In this document: positions 7,992 to 14,846 of the stretch, one piece after another | Layout: each line of letters begins with the position of its first letter | How positions within the stretch are numbered: position 1 is the stretch's first letter | From: Bacteroidales bacterium | Lineage (GTDB): Bacteria > Bacteroidota > Bacteroidia > Bacteroidales > FEN-979 | Length of the DNA stretch: 35,206 nt | Direction: 5' to 3' | Assembly (NCBI GenBank): GCA_017882335.1 | Contig: JADGPR010000001.1 | Span: 91,172 to 126,377, forward strand | Position numbers and translations under genes: made by a program | Notes under the pieces: generated by a model | Seen by the model: the letters and a program-made list of their open reading frames with translations, nothing else | Told to the model about the DNA's origin: nothing | Databases searched by the model: none

Positions 7992-9044
7992 TCACGCGTT
8001 TCGCGTTTCGAAATACTTCTTCTTAAACCAGAACGCCAGGCTCACGAGGCTGATCAGCACCGGAACTTCTACGAGTGGCCCGATCACAGCAGCAAAAGCT
8101 TCACCCGAATTCAGACCGAAAACCGCCACGGCAACGGCAATAGCGAGCTCAAAATTGTTGCTGGCCGCGGTGAATGAAAGTGTTGCTGTTTTCTCGTAAC
8201 CAGCCCCGATCTTCTTCCCGATATAAAAAGAAACAATGAACATCACAACAAAATAGATGACCAGCGGAATGGCAATCCTGACTACATCGAATGGAATCTT
8301 TACAATATATTCACCCTTAAGGGAAAACATTACGATAATGGTAAAAAGCAACGCAATCAGGGTTACAGGGCTTATCCGGGGAATAAATTTCCGCTCGTAC
8401 CAATCTTTCCCTTTTAACCTGACCAGGGTGAAACGGCTGATGATGCCGGCAAGAAATGGGATTCCCAGGTAAATGAAAACGCTTTTCGCGATCTGTACGA
8501 TGGTAATATCGACCCGGAATGTCTTTAACCCAAGCCACGAAGGAAATACGGTGAGAAAGATCCAGGCATAGAGTGAGAAGAAAAGCACCTGGAAGATGGA
8601 GTTAAAGGCTACCAATCCCGCACAGTATTCGCGGTCGCCCTTTGCCAGGTCGTTCCAGACAATCACCATGGCGATGCAGCGTGCAAGGCCGATCAGGATC
8701 AGTCCGGCCATATATTCCGGGTAATTCCGTAAAAAAATAACCGCAAGCAGGAACATAAGTAGCGGGCCTATGATCCAGTTCTGAACCAGGGAAAAGGACA
8801 AGATCTTCACATCTTTAAAAACATCGCCCAGCTCTTCATACCTGACCTTGGCCAATGGTGGATACATCATCAGGATCAGTCCTACGGCAATGGGAATATT
8901 TGTGGTACCCACCTGGAATTGCCCCCAGAAATCTTTGATTCCGGGAAAAAAATAACCGGCAAACACTCCAATGAACATGGCGAGAAATATCCATAGGGTA
9001 AGAAAGCGGTCAAGGGTCTTTAGTCTTCTTTTTTCAAGAACCAT
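7992..9044 (-). CDS. arsB: ACR3-family arsenite efflux transporter
   Basis: This 350-residue inner-membrane protein has ten predicted helices and is typical of ACR3 (bile acid/arsenite/riboflavin transporter family). It exports As(OH)3 or arsenite driven by the proton gradient. The hallmarks are the conserved Cys123 in [19 protein letters not shown] and Glu299 in [20 protein letters not shown], both needed for transport in characterised members. It is the last gene of the metal locus, 126 bp after hgcB, with a heptamer repeat in the gap. The C-terminal codons (ETRNA-stop) are built from the same cgaaacgcg words as the adjoining gap. ArsB of the other family is not related; acr3 is the alternative symbol. 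Confidence 0.95.
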   Translation of the reverse strand: MVLEKRRLKTLDRFLTLWIFLAMFIGVFAGYFFPGIKDFWGQFQVGTTNIPIAVGLILMMYPPLAKVRYEELGDVFKDVKILSFSLVQNWIIGPLLMFLLAVIFLRNYPEYMAGLILIGLARCIAMVIVWNDLAKGDREYCAGLVAFNSIFQVLFFSLYAWIFLTVFPSWLGLKTFRVDITIVQIAKSVFIYLGIPFLAGIISRFTLVRLKGKDWYERKFIPRISPVTLIALLFTIIVMFSLKGEYIVKIPFDVVRIAIPLVIYFVVMFIVSFYIGKKIGAGYEKTATLSFTAASNNFELAIAVAVAVFGLNSGEAFAAVIGPLVEVPVLISLVSLAFWFKKKYFETRNA

Positions 9045-9051
9045 ATCAATA

Positions 9052-9090
9052 AATTACGAATTACGATTTACGATTTACGATTTACGATTA
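9052..9090. repeat. Heptamer tandem repeat between hgcB and the ACR3 gene
   Basis: The 7-bp word (A/T)TTACGA is repeated five to six times in tandem, drifting from attacga to tttacga. It lies just upstream of the ACR3 start codon on the transcribed strand, in the largest gap of the hgc half of the operon. Confidence 0.8.
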
Positions 9091-9170
9091 AAAATATTCG
9101 ATTTTGTATTCAATTGGCCCATTTTGCGGCTCAACTATGAAAAAAATATTCACAGAGTGACAAAATAAAA

Positions 9171-9470
9171 TTAACAACAACTGCTACCCGGCCCGGAGCA
9201 ATCACAGCTTGGTTCGGTTCCATTCAATATTCCGTTGATTATGCCCGCTGCACATCCAACACCGGATCGAACGGAAATGGCATTTTCAGGGCAATTTTTC
9301 TCACAGGCGCCGCACTCCATGCAAAGATCTTTATCCAGAATCACAGCTCTTTTGTTTTCTATTGCAAAAACAGCATGGGGACAAACAATGATGCACATCC
9401 GGCAACCATTGCATTTCTCCTGATCCAACTCAAGGGTAACAACATTTTTAAGATATACCAATCCGTTCAT
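9171..9470 (-). CDS. hgcB: Mercury methylation ferredoxin HgcB
   Basis: HgcB is the 2x[4Fe-4S] ferredoxin that reduces the cobalt of HgcA and is thought to deliver Hg(II) to it. This 99-residue copy has both C-x2-C-x2-C-x3-C motifs (Cys20/23/26/30 and Cys50/53/56/60), the family N-terminus YLKNVVTLELD, the conserved extra Cys73 in GVGCAAGIINGIL, and a tail with Cys89, Cys91 and the terminal vicinal pair Cys98-Cys99. Those last features separate HgcB from ordinary ferredoxins. The first motif reads CNGCRMC, with Arg where Gly is usual. Its ATG overlaps the hgcA stop by 4 bp (ATGA), implying translational coupling. All residues known to be needed are present, so it should be functional. Confidence 0.96.
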   Translation of the reverse strand: MNGLVYLKNVVTLELDQEKCNGCRMCIIVCPHAVFAIENKRAVILDKDLCMECGACEKNCPENAISVRSGVGCAAGIINGILNGTEPSCDCSGPGSSCC

Positions 9471-10495
9471 AAGGCGATAAATTTTGACACAATCCAGGCA
9501 ATGATGCCCAACGCTGCCATCCCGATCTGCATTGGAACAGCTGTTTTCATTTCTTTCTGAACCCCTGAAAGTGAAGTAAATGTTGAGGTTCCGGTGAACG
9601 TCATCGCAAAAAATGAAGATACGCTCCCGATCATCAAAAACCAGGAAATGATTTCAAGGTTCGAGTTCCCGAGAAAATGGAAACAGGCCAGGATGAATGC
9701 AGCCAGCCAGCCGGTGAGCAGTCCTTTAAGTGCGAACCTGCGAAATGGTATCCAGGGCAATAAAAGAGGGGTAATTCCGCATCCGGCAACATAGGCGATG
9801 AGCAGGTTGAAAACCGACCGCAGTCCATTGCTATAAGCCAGGTCGATAGAATATCCTTTTGGATTCAGTCCTGAAAGAATAACAAACATAGCCGGTATTA
9901 AAACCAGATAGTATTTACCGTATGCCAGTTCGACCGGGATCAGTTTCATCCGGTCCCAGGTAGAAAATCTCACGGCCCGCATTTCTTTTGTCGCTCTCAT
10001 TCCGGCTTCCATAAAATCATGGATATCTTCTGCCCTGACAGGTCCGTAGATAACAGAAAAATCTGTGTTTTTTTTGATCTCATGAGCGGAAACCCCTACG
10101 GCTCCCAATTGGGGAACAATAACTTTGTGATGGTTCACGGTTTTTTCAAGACCGACAAGGTTGATCTGGCGGATCAGTTCATTTGTCGAAAAAGTTCCTT
10201 TGCCGGCGGCACACCAAACATTGATCCCTTTGGTATCGAGAACCAGTAACCACGCATCCATGCCGTTTAGCCCACGACGTACATGATCGAAGGTCAGTTT
10301 GAAATTGGCCGTCACAAAAACGGATGAACTTTCTCGGGGATTTCCCACCGCGTAAATCCCCGGTTCTATTTTATAGTCCATCCGGCCAACTGACCAACGG
10401 ACTTTAATTGTTTCCCACAGATCCCGCCTGCTCCATATTGTGGAGATCTGCGGTATAGTGCCGAAGGTATTACCTGTAAGAAAGCGCGTATTCAT
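9467..10495 (-). CDS. hgcA: Mercury methyltransferase corrinoid protein HgcA
   Basis: HgcA transfers a methyl group from its corrinoid to Hg(II), making methylmercury. The 342 residues match the known length (about 340). The N-terminal corrinoid domain (about 30-175) contains the diagnostic cap-helix motif NVWCAAGK at 92-99, with Cys95 as the lower cobalt ligand, followed by GTFST. From about 188 on there are five membrane helices. The C-terminal segment FTGTSTFTSLSGVQKEM (300-316) is another family mark that separates HgcA from the CFeSP gamma subunit it resembles. It is followed by hgcB with a 4-bp overlap and preceded by a CcdA-like gene 35 bp upstream, so it belongs to the ars-type transcript. 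No truncation or missing residue is seen. Confidence 0.97.
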   Translation of the reverse strand: MNTRFLTGNTFGTIPQISTIWSRRDLWETIKVRWSVGRMDYKIEPGIYAVGNPRESSSVFVTANFKLTFDHVRRGLNGMDAWLLVLDTKGINVWCAAGKGTFSTNELIRQINLVGLEKTVNHHKVIVPQLGAVGVSAHEIKKNTDFSVIYGPVRAEDIHDFMEAGMRATKEMRAVRFSTWDRMKLIPVELAYGKYYLVLIPAMFVILSGLNPKGYSIDLAYSNGLRSVFNLLIAYVAGCGITPLLLPWIPFRRFALKGLLTGWLAAFILACFHFLGNSNLEIISWFLMIGSVSSFFAMTFTGTSTFTSLSGVQKEMKTAVPMQIGMAALGIIAWIVSKFIAL

Positions 10496-10530
10496 TATTA
10501 TTCGTGCGGTTTGATCTTGGTTTTCATTGT

Positions 10531-11232
10531 TTAAATGGTTATCAGCAGATAAAATCCCAGAACTAAAAGGGTGATACCTCCGATATATGTAACAATGGTT
10601 CCTACGATGGATAAGGTTTTTGAAATCTTAGCCAGTCCCAGGCCGAATCCAACTATTGCTGCTGCCAGCGGTAATCCGTAGCCGGAAGCAAAGGCTGTCA
10701 GCATCATCAAACCCCACAATGCACTTCCCTTCACGAAGGAAGCGGCAAGAATGACCGGAAAAATGGGATTACAGCATGAGTTCAATGCGGTGGATAATCC
10801 TCCTATGGCAAGCCCAAAAAGGATCGCCGAAAAAACTCCTTGCCGGGTATGGTTTGTTTTGATGGATAAACCGGGAAGATTGAATGGCAGTAATTTCAAG
10901 GAATACAATCCAAAGAGGATGGCGATCAGGCCGGCCGCTATTTTCCAGTAGTTTCCGAAGGAATTGCTGATCAATGCACTGGCATACCCGAATAACGCTC
11001 CGATAGTCGCCATCGAGATAATACCGCCGAGCAGGAATGCGATTCCCCTCAGCCACATTGTTTTAGATTTATCCGTTGAAGAACTTGCGCCGGAATAACC
11101 CGCGACGACACCCAGGATGGCGAAATTACATCCGCAGGTGACCACGCTGATCATACCCATCAGGAATACCGCGATCAGGACGGTGATGGTTGCATGTTCG
11201 TTGCTTAAAACCTGGTGAATCCATATGTTCAT
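10531..11232 (-). CDS. CcdA/DsbD-like transmembrane thiol-redox protein
   Basis: This 233-residue membrane protein has about six helices in two related halves, as in CcdA/DsbD-beta, which pass electrons from cytoplasmic thioredoxin to extracytoplasmic thiols. Each half carries cysteines in a membrane segment: Cys33/Cys35 in VTCGCNFAILGVVAGYSG and Cys153/Cys154 in LNSCCNPIFPVILA. The Pro after the second pair fits the family, but the CxC and CC pairs differ from the single Cys of standard CcdA. They could bind soft metals as well as do disulfide exchange. It starts 5 bp after the small Cys-rich membrane protein and ends 35 bp before hgcA. A TauE/SafE-type assignment is possible but less likely. 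Confidence 0.75.
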   Translation of the reverse strand: MNIWIHQVLSNEHATITVLIAVFLMGMISVVTCGCNFAILGVVAGYSGASSSTDKSKTMWLRGIAFLLGGIISMATIGALFGYASALISNSFGNYWKIAAGLIAILFGLYSLKLLPFNLPGLSIKTNHTRQGVFSAILFGLAIGGLSTALNSCCNPIFPVILAASFVKGSALWGLMMLTAFASGYGLPLAAAIVGFGLGLAKISKTLSIVGTIVTYIGGITLLVLGFYLLITI

Positions 11233-11237
11233 AAGGC

Positions 11238-11531
11238 TTATTTTTTAGGACAGCAGGATGAACTCTTGGTCGTATCGCAGGTTTTGGTCTTCGCTGTATC
11301 GCAGACAGAAACTTTTCCTGGTGCAGCGACCGATTGTTTATCGGAAGCATTGCCTGAGCGGCCGACTAGTTTAATTCCGATAATCGCCACGGCAGCCAGA
11401 AGGATTAATGCGAATATCAATTTCGAAAAGATATTTTTCTTTTTTGGCTGACAACGGCCGTCGTCGCATCCGCAATCCTGTTTTTTATTTTTTCCTTCAG
11501 CTGGTAGGTTGTCATTGTGGTTTTCTTCCAT
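11238..11531 (-). CDS. Small Cys-rich single-pass membrane protein of the metal locus
   Basis: This 97-residue protein has a charged N-terminal part with CGCDDGRC (about 20-27), a basic stop, one membrane helix (IFSKLIFALILLAAVAIIGIKLV, about 34-56) and a tail holding five cysteines that ends KSSSCCPKK. No characterised family is recognised. The Cys clusters on both sides of one helix suggest binding or hand-over of a thiophilic metal or metalloid, or acting as a redox partner for the CcdA-like protein that follows 5 bp later. The tail resembles those of HgcB (SSCC at the end) and of the exported protein at 14847-15590. The function is unknown. Confidence 0.7.
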   Translation of the reverse strand: MEENHNDNLPAEGKNKKQDCGCDDGRCQPKKKNIFSKLIFALILLAAVAIIGIKLVGRSGNASDKQSVAAPGKVSVCDTAKTKTCDTTKSSSCCPKK

Positions 11532-11540
11532 TTATAAAAT

Positions 11541-11607
11541 TTTAAGTGTTAAGTTTTAAGTGTCAGATTATTTTCAATTCGTAATTCGTAATTCCTAATT
11601 CGTCATT
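11541..11607. repeat. Two short-word tandem repeats in an operon gap
   Basis: The word ttaagtg is repeated with drift at 11541-11564, and aattcgt is repeated four times with drift at 11576-11607, the last copy running into the stop of the rhodanese-like gene. They fill the 71-bp gap between that gene and the small Cys-rich membrane protein. Confidence 0.75.
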
Positions 11608-12016
11608 TCTTTTCGTGTGGTTTGATCATACAAAGACAAGGTCCGTTGAGCGGCTGGCATTTTCCCGCTGTTACCGGGAATCCATCCTTATTCCATTCAT
11701 TAAATCCCCCTGCCAGGCTGGCTACCTGTACATATCCCCTTGACTGAAGGGTGGCTGCTGCTTTTTTGCTCCATATTCCAACTGAGTCAGCCAGGATCAG
11801 GGGTTTTTCCAGGGGAAGGGTATTCCATTTTTCATCAAATTCATAGTGGGACAAATAGATTACCTGTTCAACCCCAAATGATTTGATATCTGTTTCCACC
11901 TCTTCACGAAGATCTACAAGGACAGCACCCTGTTGAAGCAGCGGAATCACCTCTGCAGGCAGTACATAAAATATCCCGTTGATCTGCAATTTGCAGTTTT
12001 GAAACAGGTTGTTCAT
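11603..12016 (-). CDS. Rhodanese-fold protein lacking the catalytic Cys, with a Cys-rich tail
   Basis: The 137-residue protein shows a single rhodanese domain: VLVDLREEVE (32-41), the strand-loop ILADSVGIWSKKAA (74-87) and SLAGGFNEWNKDGFPV (100-115). In active rhodaneses the loop reads C-x-x-G-x-x-S; here the Cys position is Asp77 (DSVG), so persulfide chemistry by that residue is excluded. The protein instead ends in a tail with Cys120, Cys127 and Cys129 (KCQPLNGPCLC). It may be a binding or scaffold protein for a metal or sulfur. Its start overlaps the end of arsC by 4 bp, so it is cotranslated with the arsenate reductase. Confidence 0.82.
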   Translation of the reverse strand: MNNLFQNCKLQINGIFYVLPAEVIPLLQQGAVLVDLREEVETDIKSFGVEQVIYLSHYEFDEKWNTLPLEKPLILADSVGIWSKKAAATLQSRGYVQVASLAGGFNEWNKDGFPVTAGKCQPLNGPCLCMIKPHEKK

Positions 12017-12423
12017 AGTGCTTTGTAAAATTTAAAAAATTCTTCTTTGATCTGGTCGCGGATTTTCCTGTACTCCCCGAAAATTTCTTCTTCTGTGCCG
12101 CCTGCTCTTGCCGGATCCTCAAACCCGATATGCATCCTGTGACGAACATTGCCGGAAAACCAAGGGCAGCTTTCTTTGGCATCGTCACAAACCGTGATTA
12201 CATAATCGAATGAATCGGATAGGAAAAGGTCAACACTTTGGGGTTCATTCTTTGAAATATCGATTCCCACCTCTTTCATAACAGCTATTGCATAGGAATT
12301 GGCGTGTGGCGCCGGATTTGTTCCGGCAGAAAATATCCCCAGCCGCGAATCGAAGGATCTCAGGAACCCTTCTGCCATCTGGCTGCGGCATGAATTGCCA
12401 GTGCATAAAACAAGAATCTTCAT
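12013..12423 (-). CDS. arsC: Arsenate reductase, thioredoxin-coupled (LMW phosphatase fold)
   Basis: The 136-residue protein has the low-molecular-weight tyrosine phosphatase P-loop LCTGNSCRSQMAEGF, with nucleophile Cys7, Cys12 and Arg13. Cys79 and Cys86 in VITVCDDAKESCPWF form the second redox pair of the thioredoxin-dependent ArsC type. Asp103-Pro104 (GFEDPAR) is the general acid. It reduces arsenate to arsenite, which the ACR3 pump then exports, with electrons from thioredoxin. It overlaps the rhodanese-like gene by 4 bp and lies 135 bp after arsR, with a palindromic repeat in between. Confidence 0.94.
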   Translation of the reverse strand: MKILVLCTGNSCRSQMAEGFLRSFDSRLGIFSAGTNPAPHANSYAIAVMKEVGIDISKNEPQSVDLFLSDSFDYVITVCDDAKESCPWFSGNVRHRMHIGFEDPARAGGTEEEIFGEYRKIRDQIKEEFFKFYKAL

Positions 12424-12436
12424 GGGCTTAGGTTTA

Positions 12437-12494
12437 TAATGAGTAATGAATAATTCTGTAATTATTGAATTCTGTAATTACTCATTGCTCATTA
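12437..12494. repeat. 58-bp palindromic intergenic repeat, copy 1
   Basis: Outer arms TAATGAGTAATGAATAATT (12437-12455) and AATTACTCATTGCTCATTA (12476-12494) pair over 19 bp with two mismatches. The inside repeats ttctgtaatta. The reverse complement closely matches the element at 15712-15769. It lies in the arsR-arsC gap and would form a long hairpin in the operon mRNA. Confidence 0.8.
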
Positions 12495-12558
12495 TTTTGT
12501 CTCTTTGATTGACACGAAATATCCCTTGATTTTTTATGATATGTTTGCTTTCAAATTA

Positions 12559-12894
12559 TTAACCGCACTTATAATCACTATCAATATTTATTTTCTGAAT
12601 AAAGCAATTAGCTGCCTTTTCAAATTCTTTGATTTTCCCGGGATTCAGGCAATAATTAACCTTTACTCCGTCCACATGTCCCTGGATCAGTCCGGCATTC
12701 TTTAACTCTTTCAAATGTTGATTAACGGTGGTTCGGCTCAGTGGTAATTCATCAGAGATATCTCCGGTAATACAAATCTTTGTTTCAGCCAGGTACTGTA
12801 AAATTGCTAATCTTGCGGGATGAGCCAGAGCTTTGAATAAGACAGCCGTTGAATTCAATTTTGGATCAAACAGATCGGTTTTTGCGTATGCCAT
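12559..12894 (-). CDS. arsR: ArsR/SmtB-family metalloregulator
   Basis: This 111-residue winged-helix repressor has FKALAHPARLAILQYL followed by the recognition helix region DELPLSRTTVNQHLKELKNAGL and the wing HVDGVKVNYCL. Cysteines are at 41 (KICITGD), 82, 97 and 110. The classical ELCVCDL motif is not complete: only Cys41 remains there, so the inducer site probably uses Cys41 with the C-terminal cysteines, as in other variant ArsR proteins. It could answer As(III), Hg(II) or another soft ion. A -7 box match lies just upstream at 12909-12916. The arsC, hgcAB and ACR3 genes follow on the same strand and are its most likely targets. Confidence 0.9.
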   Translation of the reverse strand: MAYAKTDLFDPKLNSTAVLFKALAHPARLAILQYLAETKICITGDISDELPLSRTTVNQHLKELKNAGLIQGHVDGVKVNYCLNPGKIKEFEKAANCFIQKINIDSDYKCG

Positions 12895-12908
12895 GATGCT
12901 TATTTTTA

Positions 12909-12916
12909 CAAAGTTA
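12909..12916 (-). promoter_or_regulatory. Candidate -7 box of an internal arsR promoter
   Basis: On the minus strand TAACTTTG matches TAnnTTTG, 14 bp before the arsR ATG, in the 39-bp gap after the ABC ATPase gene. A small dyad around TGATCA (12923-12928) lies upstream and may be part of an operator. It suggests that arsR and the genes after it can be transcribed apart from the ABC genes. Confidence 0.5.
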
Positions 12917-12933
12917 ATTTTATGATCAATGTT

Positions 12934-13611
12934 TTAATTACCGGATGTCACAATTTTACCTTCATTGAGGTGTAATTTCATTGTTCCATACCCTGCTGCC
13001 ACCGAGCTATGGGTTACCATGATGATGGTGATTTTATTCTCCCGGTTTATCTTTTTAAGAAATTCCAATATTTCAAGAGACAATGTCGGATCGAGGTTTC
13101 CTGTTGGTTCGTCAGCCATGATGATCTGGGGCCTATGAATTATCGACCGGGCAATTGCAATTCTTTGTTGTTGCCCAGCTGATAGTTCTCGTGGAAGATG
13201 TTCCATCCTGTCGGATAAACCAACATAATCAAGAATTTCACGAGCCCGTTTAGCCTGCTCTTTTCCAGGTATCTTTTCAAGTGCCAATGGAATCATCACA
13301 TTCTGGATAGTTGTCAGATATGGAATAAGGGCAAAACTCTGTAAAATATACCCGATCGATTTTTTCCGAATATCGGTGAGCTGCCGATCACCGATATTAT
13401 CAATCCTCTTGCCATCGAAAATAATGTTACCTGAGGTAAGCCTGATTAAACCAAAGAGCGCCAATAGCAAAGTGCTCTTCCCTGATCCTGACGGGCCTGT
13501 TACAGTTACAAAATCACCCTTATTAACTTTGAATGACACATGATCGAGGGCATTGATCGTCTCCCCCTTATGATGGTACTGTTTTAAGATATTTTCTCCT
13601 TGTAATATCAT
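12934..13611 (-). CDS. MacB/LolD-type ABC transporter ATPase
   Basis: This 225-residue ATPase has the Walker A GPSGSGKST (39-47), Q-loop region YILQSFALIPYLT, signature LSAGQQQR (143-150), Walker B IIMADEP (163-169) and switch His in VTHSS. It belongs to the LolD/MacB/FtsE group that works with FtsX-type permeases at the inner membrane. Its start is 3 bp after the stop of the permease gene, so they form one transporter. The signature LSAGQ differs slightly from the usual LSGGQ. The substrate is unknown; the neighbouring exported thioredoxin-like gene and the arsR cluster suggest envelope or metal stress. Confidence 0.9.
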   Translation of the reverse strand: MILQGENILKQYHHKGETINALDHVSFKVNKGDFVTVTGPSGSGKSTLLLALFGLIRLTSGNIIFDGKRIDNIGDRQLTDIRKKSIGYILQSFALIPYLTTIQNVMIPLALEKIPGKEQAKRAREILDYVGLSDRMEHLPRELSAGQQQRIAIARSIIHRPQIIMADEPTGNLDPTLSLEILEFLKKINRENKITIIMVTHSSVAAGYGTMKLHLNEGKIVTSGN

Positions 13612-13614
13612 GGT

Positions 13615-14835
13615 TCAATCCTCCTGTAGGTTAGTATGCGGGTCAAATTTAGCAGCCAGGTAGGTTGGGAACAATGAACCTGCCAATGAAATAGTTACGG
13701 ATAACAGTACCGACCATAAGAGGTAAATATAGACAGGCTTAACTACAATACCGGCCAGATAGGGGCCTAAAATGACTCCGGCAAGTGTGCCTAACAGATA
13801 TCCAAGGATCCCTCCTGCAACTCCTAGGATCAGTGCCTTTAAAAGAAACATCTTATAGATTGTTGAACGCTCAGCTCCCATCATTCTGAGAATTCCGATC
13901 TCCCGTTTTCGCTCATTGACATTTGCCCAGATGTAATTGCCAATCGAAATACCTCCCACAAAAAAGATAATGATCAGCATAATCAGAGTTATCTTTTTCA
14001 TCAATTGATTGGTCTCAATTTGGGTTGAAACGATCTGGCCAATAGTTGTTATCCGGGTGTCAGGAAGGATATTGCGCAGTTTTCCAAGCAATCCTTCTGA
14101 AATTGCGTTGCAGCAACCCATGATCTCAATGGCAGACACTTGGTTTTCGATCCCTAAAAGTTGCTGAACATCGCGGAGATTGGCAAAAATGCGATCATCA
14201 TCAACGGTACCGGTCTCGGGAAGAATTTTAACTATGTTGAATTCCTTTCCCATAATGTTAATCCGGCCATTTGCTGAAAGCTTTAACCGCTTTGCAACCT
14301 GAGACCCGGCGAGGCAATCCTTGCTATTCAGGGTATCGATGGCTTTCCGTTTCAGCTTTTCATCCTCCAGCCCATGCGATTTATTTGCCGATTGGCTGGG
14401 TGCACAAGCCGTCTTTAATTCTGCACCTAATAATCCAGATGACTGCCATAAGGGTTTGGATGCAATCTCACTTTTGGGAAGAATTCCGGTAAGGACAACA
14501 GATTGATCTCCCACTTTGACCCTACGCGTCAGCTTTGGTGACATATTATCGACACCTGCAATAGTGGAAGTAAGGATTCGTTCCACATAATCCATAGGTA
14601 ACGTAGGGGCATCGATATCGGAAGTATAATAGTCATCTATGCTTGCCCCTTGAGGCAACACCAGTATATTAGCACCGAGGTTGTCAAGATTTCTGGCAAC
14701 ATTTTGTTCGGAAACAACGGAAACGCTTTGAATGGCAACGATCACGGCAATTCCCAGCGTGATGGCCAATAATCCAGTAATCAACTGGGATTTCCGTTTC
14801 CATAATTCGATGAAAACGAGTTTTAAAATCGTCAT
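13615..14835 (-). CDS. FtsX/MacB-type ABC transporter permease
   Basis: The start is set at the ATG at 14835 (MTILKLVFIELWKRK), giving 406 residues; an upstream in-frame ATG at 14886 would overlap the preceding gene by 40 bp and add an unlikely N-terminus. An N-terminal helix (LITGLLAITLGIAVIVAIQSV) precedes an extracytoplasmic domain, and three C-terminal helices follow with the coupling segment NERKREIGILRMMGAERSTI. The periplasmic part contains CAPSQSANKS and a vicinal Cys pair in EIMGCCNAISEGL, unusual for the family and in line with the Cys-rich products around it. It pairs with the ATPase 3 bp downstream and starts 11 bp after the exported protein gene. Confidence 0.88.
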   Translation of the reverse strand: MTILKLVFIELWKRKSQLITGLLAITLGIAVIVAIQSVSVVSEQNVARNLDNLGANILVLPQGASIDDYYTSDIDAPTLPMDYVERILTSTIAGVDNMSPKLTRRVKVGDQSVVLTGILPKSEIASKPLWQSSGLLGAELKTACAPSQSANKSHGLEDEKLKRKAIDTLNSKDCLAGSQVAKRLKLSANGRINIMGKEFNIVKILPETGTVDDDRIFANLRDVQQLLGIENQVSAIEIMGCCNAISEGLLGKLRNILPDTRITTIGQIVSTQIETNQLMKKITLIMLIIIFFVGGISIGNYIWANVNERKREIGILRMMGAERSTIYKMFLLKALILGVAGGILGYLLGTLAGVILGPYLAGIVVKPVYIYLLWSVLLSVTISLAGSLFPTYLAAKFDPHTNLQED

Positions 14836-14846
14836 GGAATGAAGTC

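Noticed and set aside
9467-10495. CFeSP gamma subunit (acetyl-CoA pathway corrinoid protein)
   Set aside because: The protein lacks the Fe-S N-terminal domain and TIM barrel, has a membrane C-terminus and the HgcA-only NVWCAAGK motif, and is coupled to hgcB.
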